This document shows positions 33,881-42,566 of a stretch of 64,000 bases of DNA, piece after piece. Within the stretch, counting starts at the first letter, position 1, and each line of letters opens with the position of its first letter. Origin of the DNA: Bradyrhizobium sp. CB2312. GTDB lineage: Bacteria; Pseudomonadota; Alphaproteobacteria; Rhizobiales; Xanthobacteraceae. A program made the position numbers and the translations under genes. The notes beneath the pieces are model-generated. The model was not told where the DNA came from. It saw only the letters and a list, made by a program, of their open reading frames with translations, and ran no database searches. The stretch lies in the NCBI RefSeq assembly GCF_029714425.1, contig NZ_CP121668.1:1261501-1325500 (forward strand), given 5' to 3'.

Positions 33881-36245
33881 ATTGTCTGCCTCGCTGGCGC
33901 GCTTGGGTTGCGGGGGTGAGCTCGTCGAGCACGACGCCGACGAGCTTGCGCTCGGCGCGGCCGAGCGTGCTCAGGATCTCTTCCAGGCCGTCGTTGATGT
34001 CGAGGCTGGTCGGCAGCACTGCCACCAGCGCATCAGTGTCGTCGAGCAGCTTGCGGCTGCCGGCGGTGAGCGGCGTCACGGGGCCGTCGAGGATCACGAG
34101 ATCATAGCCGCCGGCGGAACGCGCCTGCGCAATCGCCTTGCGGATGGCCTCAGCCGCCTTGCCGGCATCGCCTTCGGCGGCGGGCAGAACCGAGATGCCG
34201 TTGACCGTCTTGATCTCGCGCGCGGCCTTGCTGCCGTTCGAGAGCCAGCCGAGCCGGCTCGGCTCGCTCTTGCCGTTACGGTTGACCTTGTTCGAGAGCG
34301 AATGTGCCAGATGGTCGGCATCGATCATCAGCACGCGCACGCCGTCGCGCGCGGCCGCGAGGGCGAAATTCAGGGCGGTCACGCTGCGCCCGGTGGTCTC
34401 GCCGGCACCGACCAGCGCGATGACCGGCATCGCCTTGCCACCGGCGCGACGGACGGCGGCGGCGCGCATGTCGCGCCAGGCGTTGAGCAGGCTCGTCAGC
34501 GGAAAGCCGGGGCGCAGCGTCGGCCAGCCCAGCCGGGTGACATCGACGCCGCCGCCGGAGGCGAGGATGGCGCCGAGCGTGTGAATGACATCGGCCTCCT
34601 GGAAGCGTGCGATCAACGGCTTTTCGATCAGGGGCTTTTCGGCCATCGCGGGTTGCAGCGGCGGCGCGGCAAGTTCCGGCAGGGCATGCGCGACCTCGGG
34701 AGCTTGCGGGACCGGCTGGGGCGGGGCAGGTTCCGGCGTTCGTGCGACCTGCGGTGCGCGCGCAGTGTCCGGCGCCGGCGTGCGCTGGGGGCGGGCGGGC
34801 GTCGGCACGGGTGCGGCCGCGCCGGCGAGCAGAAATTCGGCGGCCACGAACCAGCCCGAGGCCGCGATCGCGCCGAAGATGAAGCCGATCATCGCGAACA
34901 GGGTCATCCCCGGCGGGAACGAGCGCCGCTGCGGCACCGTGGCTTCGCCGATAACGCGGGCGGCCGAGGTGTTCAGCGTCTCCTGTTCCTCGGTCTCGCG
35001 CGAGCGCTTGAGGAAGGACTGATAGACGTCGCGGCTGGCATCGGCCTCGCGCTCGAGCTCGCGCAGCCGCACTGCGGCCTGGCTGAGCTGGACGCTCTGC
35101 CGCTTCTGCGCTTCCAGCGCCCGGTTGAGCGAGGCCTCGTAGTCGCGGGCGCGCGTCAGATCGTTCTTGGCGGACTGGGCGAAGCGGTCGATCTCCTCGT
35201 TGATCGTGCGCTTGAGATCTTCGACCTGCTTCTCGGTCTGGCGCAGCGCCGGATGGCGCGGGCCGAGCTCGCCGGCCTGCTCCGCGTATTTCTTGCGGGC
35301 GTCGGCATATTGGGCGCGCAGGTTCGCGATGGTCGGCGATTGCAGCGCCTCGGGGATCGCGCCGGCATCCGCTGCCGTGCGCCGGCTGGCCTCGATCTGG
35401 TCGAGCCGTGCCTGCGCGTCCATCGTCGCCGCGCGGGCTGCGGACAGCCGCTGGTTGCTGGCGGAGAGCTGCTGGTCGCTGATCAGCGCGTCCTGGGTGC
35501 CGACGAAATTGTTCTGGGCCTTGTAGGTGGCGAGCGTGGTTTCGGCGTTGCGCAGCCGATCGCGCAGCTCCTTGAGGCGGCCGGAGAGATCGTTGGTGGC
35601 GCGCCGCGCGGCGGAAGCCTGCGAGTTGCGGGATTCCGTGAGGTAGGCGTTGGTCAGCGTGTTGGCGAGCATCGCCGCCTTCGCCGGGTCGGTCGACCAG
35701 ACCTCGATGTCGACGATGAAGCTCTTCTCGGTCTTGCGGATGGTGATGTGCTTGTTCAGCGCCTCGAGCGCGCCGAGCTGCACTTCCCTGCTGTCCGCGG
35801 CCGAGGGCGCGCGGGGCTGAAGGCCGATCAGGCCGAGCAGCGACGACATCAGGCTCTTGCCGTCACTGCCGCCGAACTCCGGATCCTTGTCGAGACCGGC
35901 CTGCTGGATCACCTGGAGCAGCACGCTGTTGGACGTGATCAGCCGCGCCTGGCTCTCCACCACCATGGACATGCCGGAGACGTCCTGCGCCCGCGGCGTG
36001 AGCTCGCGATCGACCAGTTGAAGTTCGCGCGGATCGACATAGAGCTGGGCGGTGGCGGTGTAACGGGGCGTTATGCTCTTGCCGACGGCGACGGCAAGCG
36101 TCGCGCCGAGCAGGGCGGCCGCGGCAATTGCGACCTTTCGGCGCCAGAGCAGATGGGAAAGCTCCAGCACGGTGAAACCGGCCTCCGGCTTCTGCTGCAG
36201 AGCCTCCGGCCTGGCGCGATCTATCGGCTGGTTATAGTCAAACAT
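33873..36245 (-). CDS. Wzz/BY-kinase-like exopolysaccharide co-polymerase with altered P-loop
   Basis: A 790-residue protein. The N-terminal Wzz domain starts at a membrane span near residue 40 (KVAIAAAALLGATLAVAVG). A long coiled coil runs from about 190 to 420, a second span lies near 455-485 (TLFAMIGFIFGAIAASG), then a Pro/Ala-rich linker and a C-terminal ATPase-like domain. Its Walker A reads GAGETTGRS, with R620 where BY-kinases and ExoP have lysine. Walker A' (VLMIDAD) and Walker B (LVILDGP) remain, and the terminal tyrosine cluster is reduced to one Tyr. It probably sets polymer length and docks the exporter; kinase activity is doubtful. Start 36245 is chosen over a start seven codons upstream because GGGGATC precedes it. 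Confidence 0.9.
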   Translation of the reverse strand: MFDYNQPIDRARPEALQQKPEAGFTVLELSHLLWRRKVAIAAAALLGATLAVAVGKSITPRYTATAQLYVDPRELQLVDRELTPRAQDVSGMSMVVESQARLITSNSVLLQVIQQAGLDKDPEFGGSDGKSLMSSLLGLIGLQPRAPSAADSREVQLGALEALNKHITIRKTEKSFIVDIEVWSTDPAKAAMLANTLTNAYLTESRNSQASAARRATNDLSGRLKELRDRLRNAETTLATYKAQNNFVGTQDALISDQQLSASNQRLSAARAATMDAQARLDQIEASRRTAADAGAIPEALQSPTIANLRAQYADARKKYAEQAGELGPRHPALRQTEKQVEDLKRTINEEIDRFAQSAKNDLTRARDYEASLNRALEAQKRQSVQLSQAAVRLRELEREADASRDVYQSFLKRSRETEEQETLNTSAARVIGEATVPQRRSFPPGMTLFAMIGFIFGAIAASGWFVAAEFLLAGAAAPVPTPARPQRTPAPDTARAPQVARTPEPAPPQPVPQAPEVAHALPELAAPPLQPAMAEKPLIEKPLIARFQEADVIHTLGAILASGGGVDVTRLGWPTLRPGFPLTSLLNAWRDMRAAAVRRAGGKAMPVIALVGAGETTGRSVTALNFALAAARDGVRVLMIDADHLAHSLSNKVNRNGKSEPSRLGWLSNGSKAAREIKTVNGISVLPAAEGDAGKAAEAIRKAIAQARSAGGYDLVILDGPVTPLTAGSRKLLDDTDALVAVLPTSLDINDGLEEILSTLGRAERKLVGVVLDELTPATQARQRGRQYA

Positions 36246-36521
36246 GATCCCCAGCTTCCATTCCAACTGCCGCGGGCTGAGGGGTTACTCTTCGCTTTAC
36301 GCCACGCACCCGGGAAATAGGTGCCCACTCAACGCAACAGGGAAAATTAACCATACTCATTGAGGGACTATTCACCGAAATGGCAAACAAAGCGTTTAAG
36401 CGCATGCCGCTCTTCGACGCGTGACCGTAACGCGGTCTCCGAGAGATTAACGGTTCGTTACCGCGCGCGAGCATGTCGCCAAGCTCTGCTTCTCCCGCGA
36501 TCGCCTGCGCGCGCATGATTG

Positions 36522-37316
36522 TCACCTCTTCCGCAGGATGACGTGATAGTCGCCGCGGCGGACATCGGTCCCGCGCGGAAGCACGGCGTTCAGCACGGCG
36601 GCGCCGGCATCGACCAGGGTCGCGAACAGCGGCTTGCGCCGGCGCATCTCGGGATAGCGCGGGCTCTCGACCTCACGGCGGTAGATCATCTCGAGCCCGT
36701 TGGCGGCGGCGAACGCTTCGAGGCGCGGCAGCGTCACCAGCGGATGGAAGAAGGTCGGGAACGGCGGCTCGCCCGGCAGGCCGGCATCCTTGATGCCGCG
36801 GATATTCCGGTAGAACCAGACGTGAAACCAGTGCGGCGAATATTTGGTGACCACGCCGGATAGCGAGCGCGGATTGGGCGCGCCGATCAAGATCATGCCG
36901 CCGCGCTTGAGCGCGTCGCGGAAATTCAAAAGCGCGGCGTCGACATGGGGCAGATGCTCGATCACGTTGTAGCAAATCACGAGATCGAAAGTCTCTTTTC
37001 CGAAGCGGTAGGTCTGCACGTCGCCGAGGATGGCTTCATCCGCGTAGGTGTTGTTGCGGACCTGGTCCTCGTCGATGTCGACCACGGTGATCCTGCTGCG
37101 GCTCAGCAATTCCGGCGGCACGACGCTGCACGAGCCGCCGCCGGCTTCGTAGATCGCGAGCGGGCCCTGCGGCAGCTCGCGGCGCAGCGTGTCCTGCACG
37201 GCGAGCAGGCTGTCGCGCGCTTCGCCGGGCACGAGGTCGTGCAGCGCCGGCGCCTGTGCAGCGGCCGCGGAGAGGTGGGTGACTGTCGCGAAATCGATCG
37301 TGGCTGGCTTGTTCAT
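36522..37316 (-). CDS. SAM-dependent class I methyltransferase
   Basis: A 264-residue Rossmann-fold methyltransferase. The SAM motif I is YEAGGGSCS near residue 58, with acidic residues after strand 2 (VVDIDED), motif II at DLVICYNVIEHLPHVDAALLNF, and a LIGAPNPRSL loop. Placed between the Wzz-like gene and glycosyltransferases, it could methylate a sugar residue of the polysaccharide or its lipid end. This is inferred from context. The C-terminal region (TDVRRGDYHVILRKR) is basic. Confidence 0.85.
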   Translation of the reverse strand: MNKPATIDFATVTHLSAAAAQAPALHDLVPGEARDSLLAVQDTLRRELPQGPLAIYEAGGGSCSVVPPELLSRSRITVVDIDEDQVRNNTYADEAILGDVQTYRFGKETFDLVICYNVIEHLPHVDAALLNFRDALKRGGMILIGAPNPRSLSGVVTKYSPHWFHVWFYRNIRGIKDAGLPGEPPFPTFFHPLVTLPRLEAFAAANGLEMIYRREVESPRYPEMRRRKPLFATLVDAGAAVLNAVLPRGTDVRRGDYHVILRKR

Positions 37317-37711
37317 TTTTTTCTGACCGCGCTTGTTCTATTCAAATTTACAGGAAAAAACGCGCGAGCCCGAAGAGCAAATCCGATGCCGCGCCGCTTC
37401 ACGCGTCACGGTGCTTACGTTCGGGTTAATGCGCACTGCCGTTAACTACGGCATTGTTCATGTTGAGCCGTCTTCGCGGCGATGGACCGCGAATTGCAGT
37501 ACCACGCGCGCATGATTGTGCGCGGGAAACAGGCGGAAGCGGTTAAGTGCATTGGTACGGCGAGATGCGGCTCGGCGCCGTGTTGCGCATCCAGGCCGGG
37601 CGTTCATTTTGGGACGTATCCGTACCGCGGCGATGTGCCGTCGCGGGACGGCGCCGATCCCGCGCGATCGAAGCAGGGCTTTTTCAATCTATCTCGGACA
37701 TCTAGAACGTC
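37317..37711. other. Intergenic region, divergent promoter of two polysaccharide genes
   Basis: This 395-bp stretch lies between divergently read methyltransferase and glycosyltransferase genes. It is more AT-rich near 37317-37370 and contains a TGCCGT-TAACT-ACGGCA dyad at 37437-37453. No credible gene, RNA gene or repeat was found in it. Confidence 0.6.
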
Positions 37712-38740
37712 ATGACATTGATCCCGACTGACCTGTCAGCCACGCGTCTCCAGGATGCCGTGCGCGATCCCAACCGGGAGATCGCGGCGAGCTCCCGCGT
37801 CATAGACCTGTCGGTCGGCATCGTCGTCTGCATTCCCTGTTTCCGCCGCCCGCAGCATCTGCGGCTGACGCTGGACTCGCTCGTGAACCAGCGCACGCCG
37901 CGCTCCTTTGCCGTCGTCATGGTCGAGAACGATGCCGCGCGGCGCGAGAGCGCGCCGGTCGCGGCGGAGTATCTCGCGGACGGCAGGCTCCAGGGCATCT
38001 GCCTCGTCGAGAAGCGGCAGGGCAATTGCCAGGCGATCAACGCCGCGTTCGAGACGGCGCAGGCGCTGTTTCCCGCCGCGACCCGCTTCCTGATGATCGA
38101 CGACGACGAGATCGCTTCGCCGGACTGGCTGGAGCTGATGGTCCGCACCGCGGAGGCGACCGGCGCCGACGTGGTCGGCGGGCCGGTGCTGCCGGTGTTC
38201 GACGACGACAGCAAGCCGTGGCTCGGACGTCATCCCGCCTTCTGTCCTGCCTACGATTACACCGGCGCGGTGCCGCTGATCTATGGCTGCGGCAATTGCC
38301 TGATCACGCGGGCTGCGTTCGAGCGGTTCGAGCGTCCCGCCTTCGACCTGCGCTTCAATTTCCTCGGCGGCGGCGATTGCGATTTCTTCGTGCGCTGCCG
38401 CGATGCCGGCATGACCTTTCACTGGACCGCGGAAGCGGTCATCACCGAGACCGTGCCGCAGAGCCGCACCAGCCTCAGTTGGATCGCCAGGCGCGGCCTG
38501 CGCATCGGCGCGATCAACTACCGTGTGCAGTCCAAGGCCGCGCGGGGCACCGGAGCACGGATTCGGGTATTTGCGCAGATGCTGGCGCGCTTGCCGTTGT
38601 CGCTGCTTCGCTCCGCGCGTCTGCTCGCGACATCGAAAGCCGTCGTCGCCGTGCATCCCACGCTGGTCGCGCTCGGCTCCCTGCTCGCGGCGTTCGGCAT
38701 CGAGCCGAAGCCCTATGAGGCCTCGAAGATTGTGTCCTGA
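37712..38740 (+). CDS. Family 2 glycosyltransferase
   Basis: A 342-residue GT-A glycosyltransferase. The N-terminal nucleotide-binding fold starts VGIVVCIPCFRRPQHLRLTLDSL. A DDDE metal-binding cluster (FLMIDDDEIASPDW, about 127-140) replaces the simple DxD, and LGGGDCDFFVRC contains the predicted catalytic acids. A hydrophobic C-terminal part follows. It should add a sugar to the growing exopolysaccharide repeat on the cytoplasmic face. It is convergent with the next glycosyltransferase (12-bp gap). Confidence 0.9.
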   Translation: MTLIPTDLSATRLQDAVRDPNREIAASSRVIDLSVGIVVCIPCFRRPQHLRLTLDSLVNQRTPRSFAVVMVENDAARRESAPVAAEYLADGRLQGICLVEKRQGNCQAINAAFETAQALFPAATRFLMIDDDEIASPDWLELMVRTAEATGADVVGGPVLPVFDDDSKPWLGRHPAFCPAYDYTGAVPLIYGCGNCLITRAAFERFERPAFDLRFNFLGGGDCDFFVRCRDAGMTFHWTAEAVITETVPQSRTSLSWIARRGLRIGAINYRVQSKAARGTGARIRVFAQMLARLPLSLLRSARLLATSKAVVAVHPTLVALGSLLAAFGIEPKPYEASKIVS

Positions 38741-38752
38741 TCCCGGTTGGGA

Positions 38753-39745
38753 TCAGATGCCGAAACAGGTGAGGACGACCCGGATCGCCGCGCGCGGCAG
38801 CGCCCTGAGCGAGCGCCGGCCGATCATCCCGAGATAGCCCAGCGACTGGCGATATCGGCCGAAGCGCACCGCCTGCATCGCCGAATAGGTGACGAGATGA
38901 ATCTCGGCGGCCTGGCGCAGCCCGGCCGCGGTGCCCTCCGGCAACCGCGCCAGGATCAGCCCGTCGTCGAAGACGCGCGCGATCGCCGGGAAGAAATCCT
39001 GCGGCGTCCGCACCGCCGCGTTCATGGTGTTGGCGGTGTGCACGCGATAGTCGAGCAGCAGCTTTGGCGCGAACTCGAATTCGCCGATCGCCGCGAGGCG
39101 GCACCAGCAATGCCAGTCCTCGCAATATCTGAGCGAGGTGTCGAAGCCGCCGATGGCGCGAAAGGCTTCCGCGCGCGCGAGCGCGATGCCGCCATTGACG
39201 ATGAAGTTGCCGGCCGCGAGCCGCGCCAGCACGTCGCCGGAAGGCTTGCGGCGGCCTTTCAGCAGCTCACGCCGGCCGATCTGCCGTCCCTCGCTGTCGA
39301 TCGTGTTGTAGTCGCCGTAGACGAGAACCGCGCGCGGAGCGGCGCGCGCCGCCGCCAGCAGGGCCGCTGCCGCGCCGGGCCGCAGGCGGTCGTCGGCATC
39401 GAGGAAGAGCAGCCAATCGCCGCTCGCATGGCGCGCGCCGAGATTGCGCGCGGCCGACACGCCGGCGGAATCGTTGGTCATCAGGCGCAGCCGCGGGTCG
39501 CGCATGGCGCGGACGATCGCAACCGTGTCGTCCGACGAACCGTCGTCCACGACGATCACCTCGCCGACCTCGCTCTGCGCCAGCGCGCTTACGAGGGTTT
39601 CGCCGATATAGGCCGCAACGTTCTTGGCCGGAATGACGACGGACACCGGAGTGGTCGGGCTCGCCGGCAGCGGCAGACGCATCGCCGGAGCGATACGCGC
39701 GGAGGCCGGCAGATCGAGAACGTCTTCGGCGGTGATCAGAGCCAC
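38753..39745 (-). CDS. Family 2 glycosyltransferase
   Basis: A 330-residue GT2 protein. The fold begins PVSVVIPAKNVAAYIGETLVSAL, with a nucleotide Asp in VIVVDDGSSDDTV, the DxD metal motif LLFLDADDRL and a YCEDWHCWCRLA acceptor segment. It is clearly a different paralogue from the 37712-38740 protein. It is divergent from the 39872 gene, with a strong 16-bp palindrome between them. Donor sugar unknown. Confidence 0.9.
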   Translation of the reverse strand: MALITAEDVLDLPASARIAPAMRLPLPASPTTPVSVVIPAKNVAAYIGETLVSALAQSEVGEVIVVDDGSSDDTVAIVRAMRDPRLRLMTNDSAGVSAARNLGARHASGDWLLFLDADDRLRPGAAAALLAAARAAPRAVLVYGDYNTIDSEGRQIGRRELLKGRRKPSGDVLARLAAGNFIVNGGIALARAEAFRAIGGFDTSLRYCEDWHCWCRLAAIGEFEFAPKLLLDYRVHTANTMNAAVRTPQDFFPAIARVFDDGLILARLPEGTAAGLRQAAEIHLVTYSAMQAVRFGRYRQSLGYLGMIGRRSLRALPRAAIRVVLTCFGI

Positions 39746-39794
39746 AGCTCGCCTTTAAGGATCCGTTAACCAGGGCGCATCTGCCGAGCCGACA

Positions 39795-39852
39795 TTGCGA
39801 TCGATCGCAACATTTGGCCCGTCCGCGAATGATACTCGCATTACGGCCAAAT
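39795..39852. promoter_or_regulatory. Dyads in the divergent promoter of two glycosyltransferase genes
   Basis: TTGCGATCGATCGCAA (39795-39810) is a perfect 16-bp palindrome. Immediately beside it ATTTGGCC (39812-39819) is inverted as GGCCAAAT (39845-39852). The region sits between divergent starts at 39745 and 39872. Such symmetry suits a dimeric repressor or activator acting on both genes. Confidence 0.55.
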
Positions 39853-39871
39853 CCTTTCCGCAAGGACCGAC

Positions 39872-41059
39872 GTGTCCGCGGTTTTCTCAATTAGCGTTAA
39901 GCCGATGGCATTAAGCCTGTGGCAAATTTGGAAGAGTGCGGCAGCCGGTCTCATGCGAAAATGCGCATCTGACTGCTCGCGGATGGATTCAGTGCCCGCA
40001 AAGACATTCCACGACGACCCCGATGCCATGGTCCTCAATCTCTTCTACGAGGATAAGGACGATCGCTGGTTTCCCGGCGACCGGCATCTGCGGCGCATGG
40101 CGCGCCGCATGCTGCTCGGCGAGCCGCGCATGAGCGGGCAGCTTCGCGTGTTCCTCAATCTCTGCGCGGGGCTCGACCGGCTCGGCATCCGCTACCGCGT
40201 CAACGACTACGGCTACATCGCGCAGCATCCGAGCGAGCTCGCCTGCATCATCGGCCGCACCTTCCTGCTCGACAAGTTCGCGTGGAAGAACCCGATCCTG
40301 CTCGGCGTCGCCGCGCACAATCATCCGCTCGACGACCCTGATTTGTTCAAGCGCCTGCCGGTGAAGAAGGTGGTGGTGCCAGGCCCGTGGTACGTCGACA
40401 TGTACCGGCCGTACTGGCCCGACACGGAGGCCTGGCCGGTCGGCATCGACACCGATCTCTGGGCGCCGTCGCCCGCCGTGGACAAGACCGTCGACGTGCT
40501 GGTCTACGACAAGGTCCATTGGGACCGCGAGCGCTATGCGCCCGAGCTGATCGAGCCCGTTCGCGCCCGTCTCGCCAAGGAGGGCTGCTCGTTCATCGAG
40601 CTGCGTTACGGCAGCTACAAGGAGGAGGACTATCAGGCCGCGCTGGCGCGCTCGCGCGCGATGATCTTCCTGTGCCAGAACGAGAGCCAGGGCATCGCCT
40701 ATCAGCAGGCGCTGTCCTGCGGCGTGCCGGTGTTCGCCTGGGACCCCGGCGGCCCGTGGCGGGATCCCGAATATTATCCGCACCGCGTCCAGTTCGGACC
40801 GGTGTCCTCGGTGCCGTACTGGGACGCGCGTTGCGGCGTAAGGTTCGCCGACATCGCAGGCTTCGAGTCGGGCTGGGACGATTTCTGGGCGGGGTGTGCG
40901 GTTGACAGGTTCGATCCGCGCGGCTTCGTGCTCGACAATCTCACGCTGGAGCAGCGCGCACTGCAATATTACGAGATCGCGCAGGGCATCGTGCGGCAGC
41001 AGGCGGCGCCGCAGGCCTCACGCCTGGTGGTTGACGGATGCTTAACAGGCATCGGCTAG
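39872..41059 (+). CDS. GT4-like glycosyltransferase of the polysaccharide cluster
   Basis: A 395-residue protein with a GT-B pattern. The N-terminal half has FLNLCAGLDRLGIRYRVNDYG; the C-terminal half has CQNESQGIAYQQALSCGVPVFAWDPGG, the nucleotide-sugar site with a conserved E-x7-like helix. No membrane span is seen. The GTG start at 39872 is uncertain. The first 52 residues are poorly structured and ATGs at codons 12, 27, 38 or 53 are possible; the wording VLNLFYEDKDDRWFPGDRHLRRM after codon 53 looks like the true fold start. It likely adds a sugar to the repeat unit. Confidence 0.7.
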   Translation: MSAVFSISVKPMALSLWQIWKSAAAGLMRKCASDCSRMDSVPAKTFHDDPDAMVLNLFYEDKDDRWFPGDRHLRRMARRMLLGEPRMSGQLRVFLNLCAGLDRLGIRYRVNDYGYIAQHPSELACIIGRTFLLDKFAWKNPILLGVAAHNHPLDDPDLFKRLPVKKVVVPGPWYVDMYRPYWPDTEAWPVGIDTDLWAPSPAVDKTVDVLVYDKVHWDRERYAPELIEPVRARLAKEGCSFIELRYGSYKEEDYQAALARSRAMIFLCQNESQGIAYQQALSCGVPVFAWDPGGPWRDPEYYPHRVQFGPVSSVPYWDARCGVRFADIAGFESGWDDFWAGCAVDRFDPRGFVLDNLTLEQRALQYYEIAQGIVRQQAAPQASRLVVDGCLTGIG

Positions 41060-41098
41060 TACCTGAACTTTTCCGGCTTCATCGATTTGCCTTGAGCC

Positions 41099-42487
41099 AT
41101 GGATCGCAGCGCCGCTGACATGACCGACGTCGAGGTCCGATCGCTCGGTCACGCGTTTCGCGATGGGCTTGCGGGGCTGAACGCCGTGCAGGCGGCGCGA
41201 TGTCTCGTCACGATCGCCGCGCTGCTCCTCGTGCTGGTGACGCTCGATCCGTTTCCCGATTTGCGCAGCGAGGCTGCCACCACCGTCGTCGGCGGACGCA
41301 TGGCGCTCACTTATATCTCCTGGGCGCTCCTGGCTGCGGTGGCGGTGTTGTTCGTCGCCGCGACGGACGGGCCTTCGCTGAGGAGCCTGGTCACACCGCT
41401 GCATCTCTGTCTGGTCGGCTGGCTGTTCGTCAACATCGTCTTCTCCGAGAGCCGCGGCGTGTCGATCCAGCGCTTTGTGCTCGCCGCCAGCGTGACCTCG
41501 CTTGCCGTTCTGCTCCCATTGCTGCCGCCGACGCAGGGCAACTTCAACCTGTGCCTCGGCGGGGCCGCGCTCATGCTGCTCGCGCTCTGTTATCTCGGCG
41601 TCTTCCTCGCGCCACAATACGCGACCCACACCGCGCTCGACATCACCGAGCCGATGCTGGCCGGCGACTGGCGCGGCAGCTTCGGCCACAAGAACGTCGC
41701 TTCGCCGGTGATGACCATCCTGGTCTATGTCGGCATTTACCTCACCGCCGTTGGCTCGTTCGTGATGGGGCCGGCGGTCGCAGTGCTCGCCGGCATCTTC
41801 CTGATCTTCACCGGCGGCAAGACCTCGACGGTGCTGTGCCTTGCGATCTATGGCCTCGCATCGCTTGTCTATGTGACGCGGAGCCTGTGGCTGAAACGGA
41901 TCATCTGCTTCGTGCCGTTGATCGTGATGAACCTCTTGACGGTCGGCAGCGTCTTGAGCCCAGCGCTGGGGACCATGACGCGGCAGCTTCCGCTGGATCC
42001 GACCTTCACCGGCCGTTCCGACATCTGGGAGTTCGCGCTCGCGGCCGTCGCCGAAAAGCCGATCATCGGCCACGGTTATGCGGCCTTCTGGGACGACGTG
42101 ACCGCACGGCAGACCGCCCAGGGCGCCGAATGGGCGACGAGCGCGGCGCACAGCCACAACAGCTATCTCGACCTCGCGGTCACCATCGGCCTGCCGGGAC
42201 TGTTGCTCGTGATCCTCATCTTCGTGCTCGCGCCGCTCGGCAATTTCCAGTCGGCCCAGGCCTACAGCCGCAGCAGCGCGCTCGCAAAGCTGTTCCTGAC
42301 CGTGTGGCTGTTCGGTCTCTATTACGGAACCACCGAGACCTTCCTGCTCGAACGGCAGAATCCGATCTGGTTCATGTTCGCGCTTGCGGTCGCGGGCCTG
42401 CATTTCCTGGCCAGGTTCCAATGCGTCGATCAGGTGAAATCCGAACGTTGCCAGCTTGTCGCAGTCCGTTTGGTGGGATCGGCTTAA
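41099..42487 (+). CDS. O-antigen ligase/Wzy-type polysaccharide polymerase
   Basis: A 462-residue integral membrane protein with about ten hydrophobic spans and the Wzy_C signature: a large periplasmic loop ending FTGRSDIWEFALAAVAEKPIIGHGYAAFW, then SHNSYLDLAVTIGLPG. It should polymerise repeat units or ligate them to an acceptor at the outer face of the inner membrane (ExoQ/WaaL group). It starts 39 bp after the GT4-like gene and is followed by an acyltransferase gene 79 bp on. A flippase is not encoded in the window. Confidence 0.88.
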   Translation: MDRSAADMTDVEVRSLGHAFRDGLAGLNAVQAARCLVTIAALLLVLVTLDPFPDLRSEAATTVVGGRMALTYISWALLAAVAVLFVAATDGPSLRSLVTPLHLCLVGWLFVNIVFSESRGVSIQRFVLAASVTSLAVLLPLLPPTQGNFNLCLGGAALMLLALCYLGVFLAPQYATHTALDITEPMLAGDWRGSFGHKNVASPVMTILVYVGIYLTAVGSFVMGPAVAVLAGIFLIFTGGKTSTVLCLAIYGLASLVYVTRSLWLKRIICFVPLIVMNLLTVGSVLSPALGTMTRQLPLDPTFTGRSDIWEFALAAVAEKPIIGHGYAAFWDDVTARQTAQGAEWATSAAHSHNSYLDLAVTIGLPGLLLVILIFVLAPLGNFQSAQAYSRSSALAKLFLTVWLFGLYYGTTETFLLERQNPIWFMFALAVAGLHFLARFQCVDQVKSERCQLVAVRLVGSA

Positions 42488-42566
42488 CGATACGCAGCGA
42501 CGTCGCTTGTGGTCTGCGGCAAAACATAATCTATCTGGAAATATTCAGTAATCGTATGTCCCGCGG

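Noticed and set aside
33510..36320. Very long open frame (936 codons) on the plus strand opposite the Wzz/BY-kinase and WecG genes
   Set aside because: It is the complement of two convincing genes, is rich in Arg, Ala, Gly and His, has no domain, and is an expected shadow in GC-rich coding DNA.
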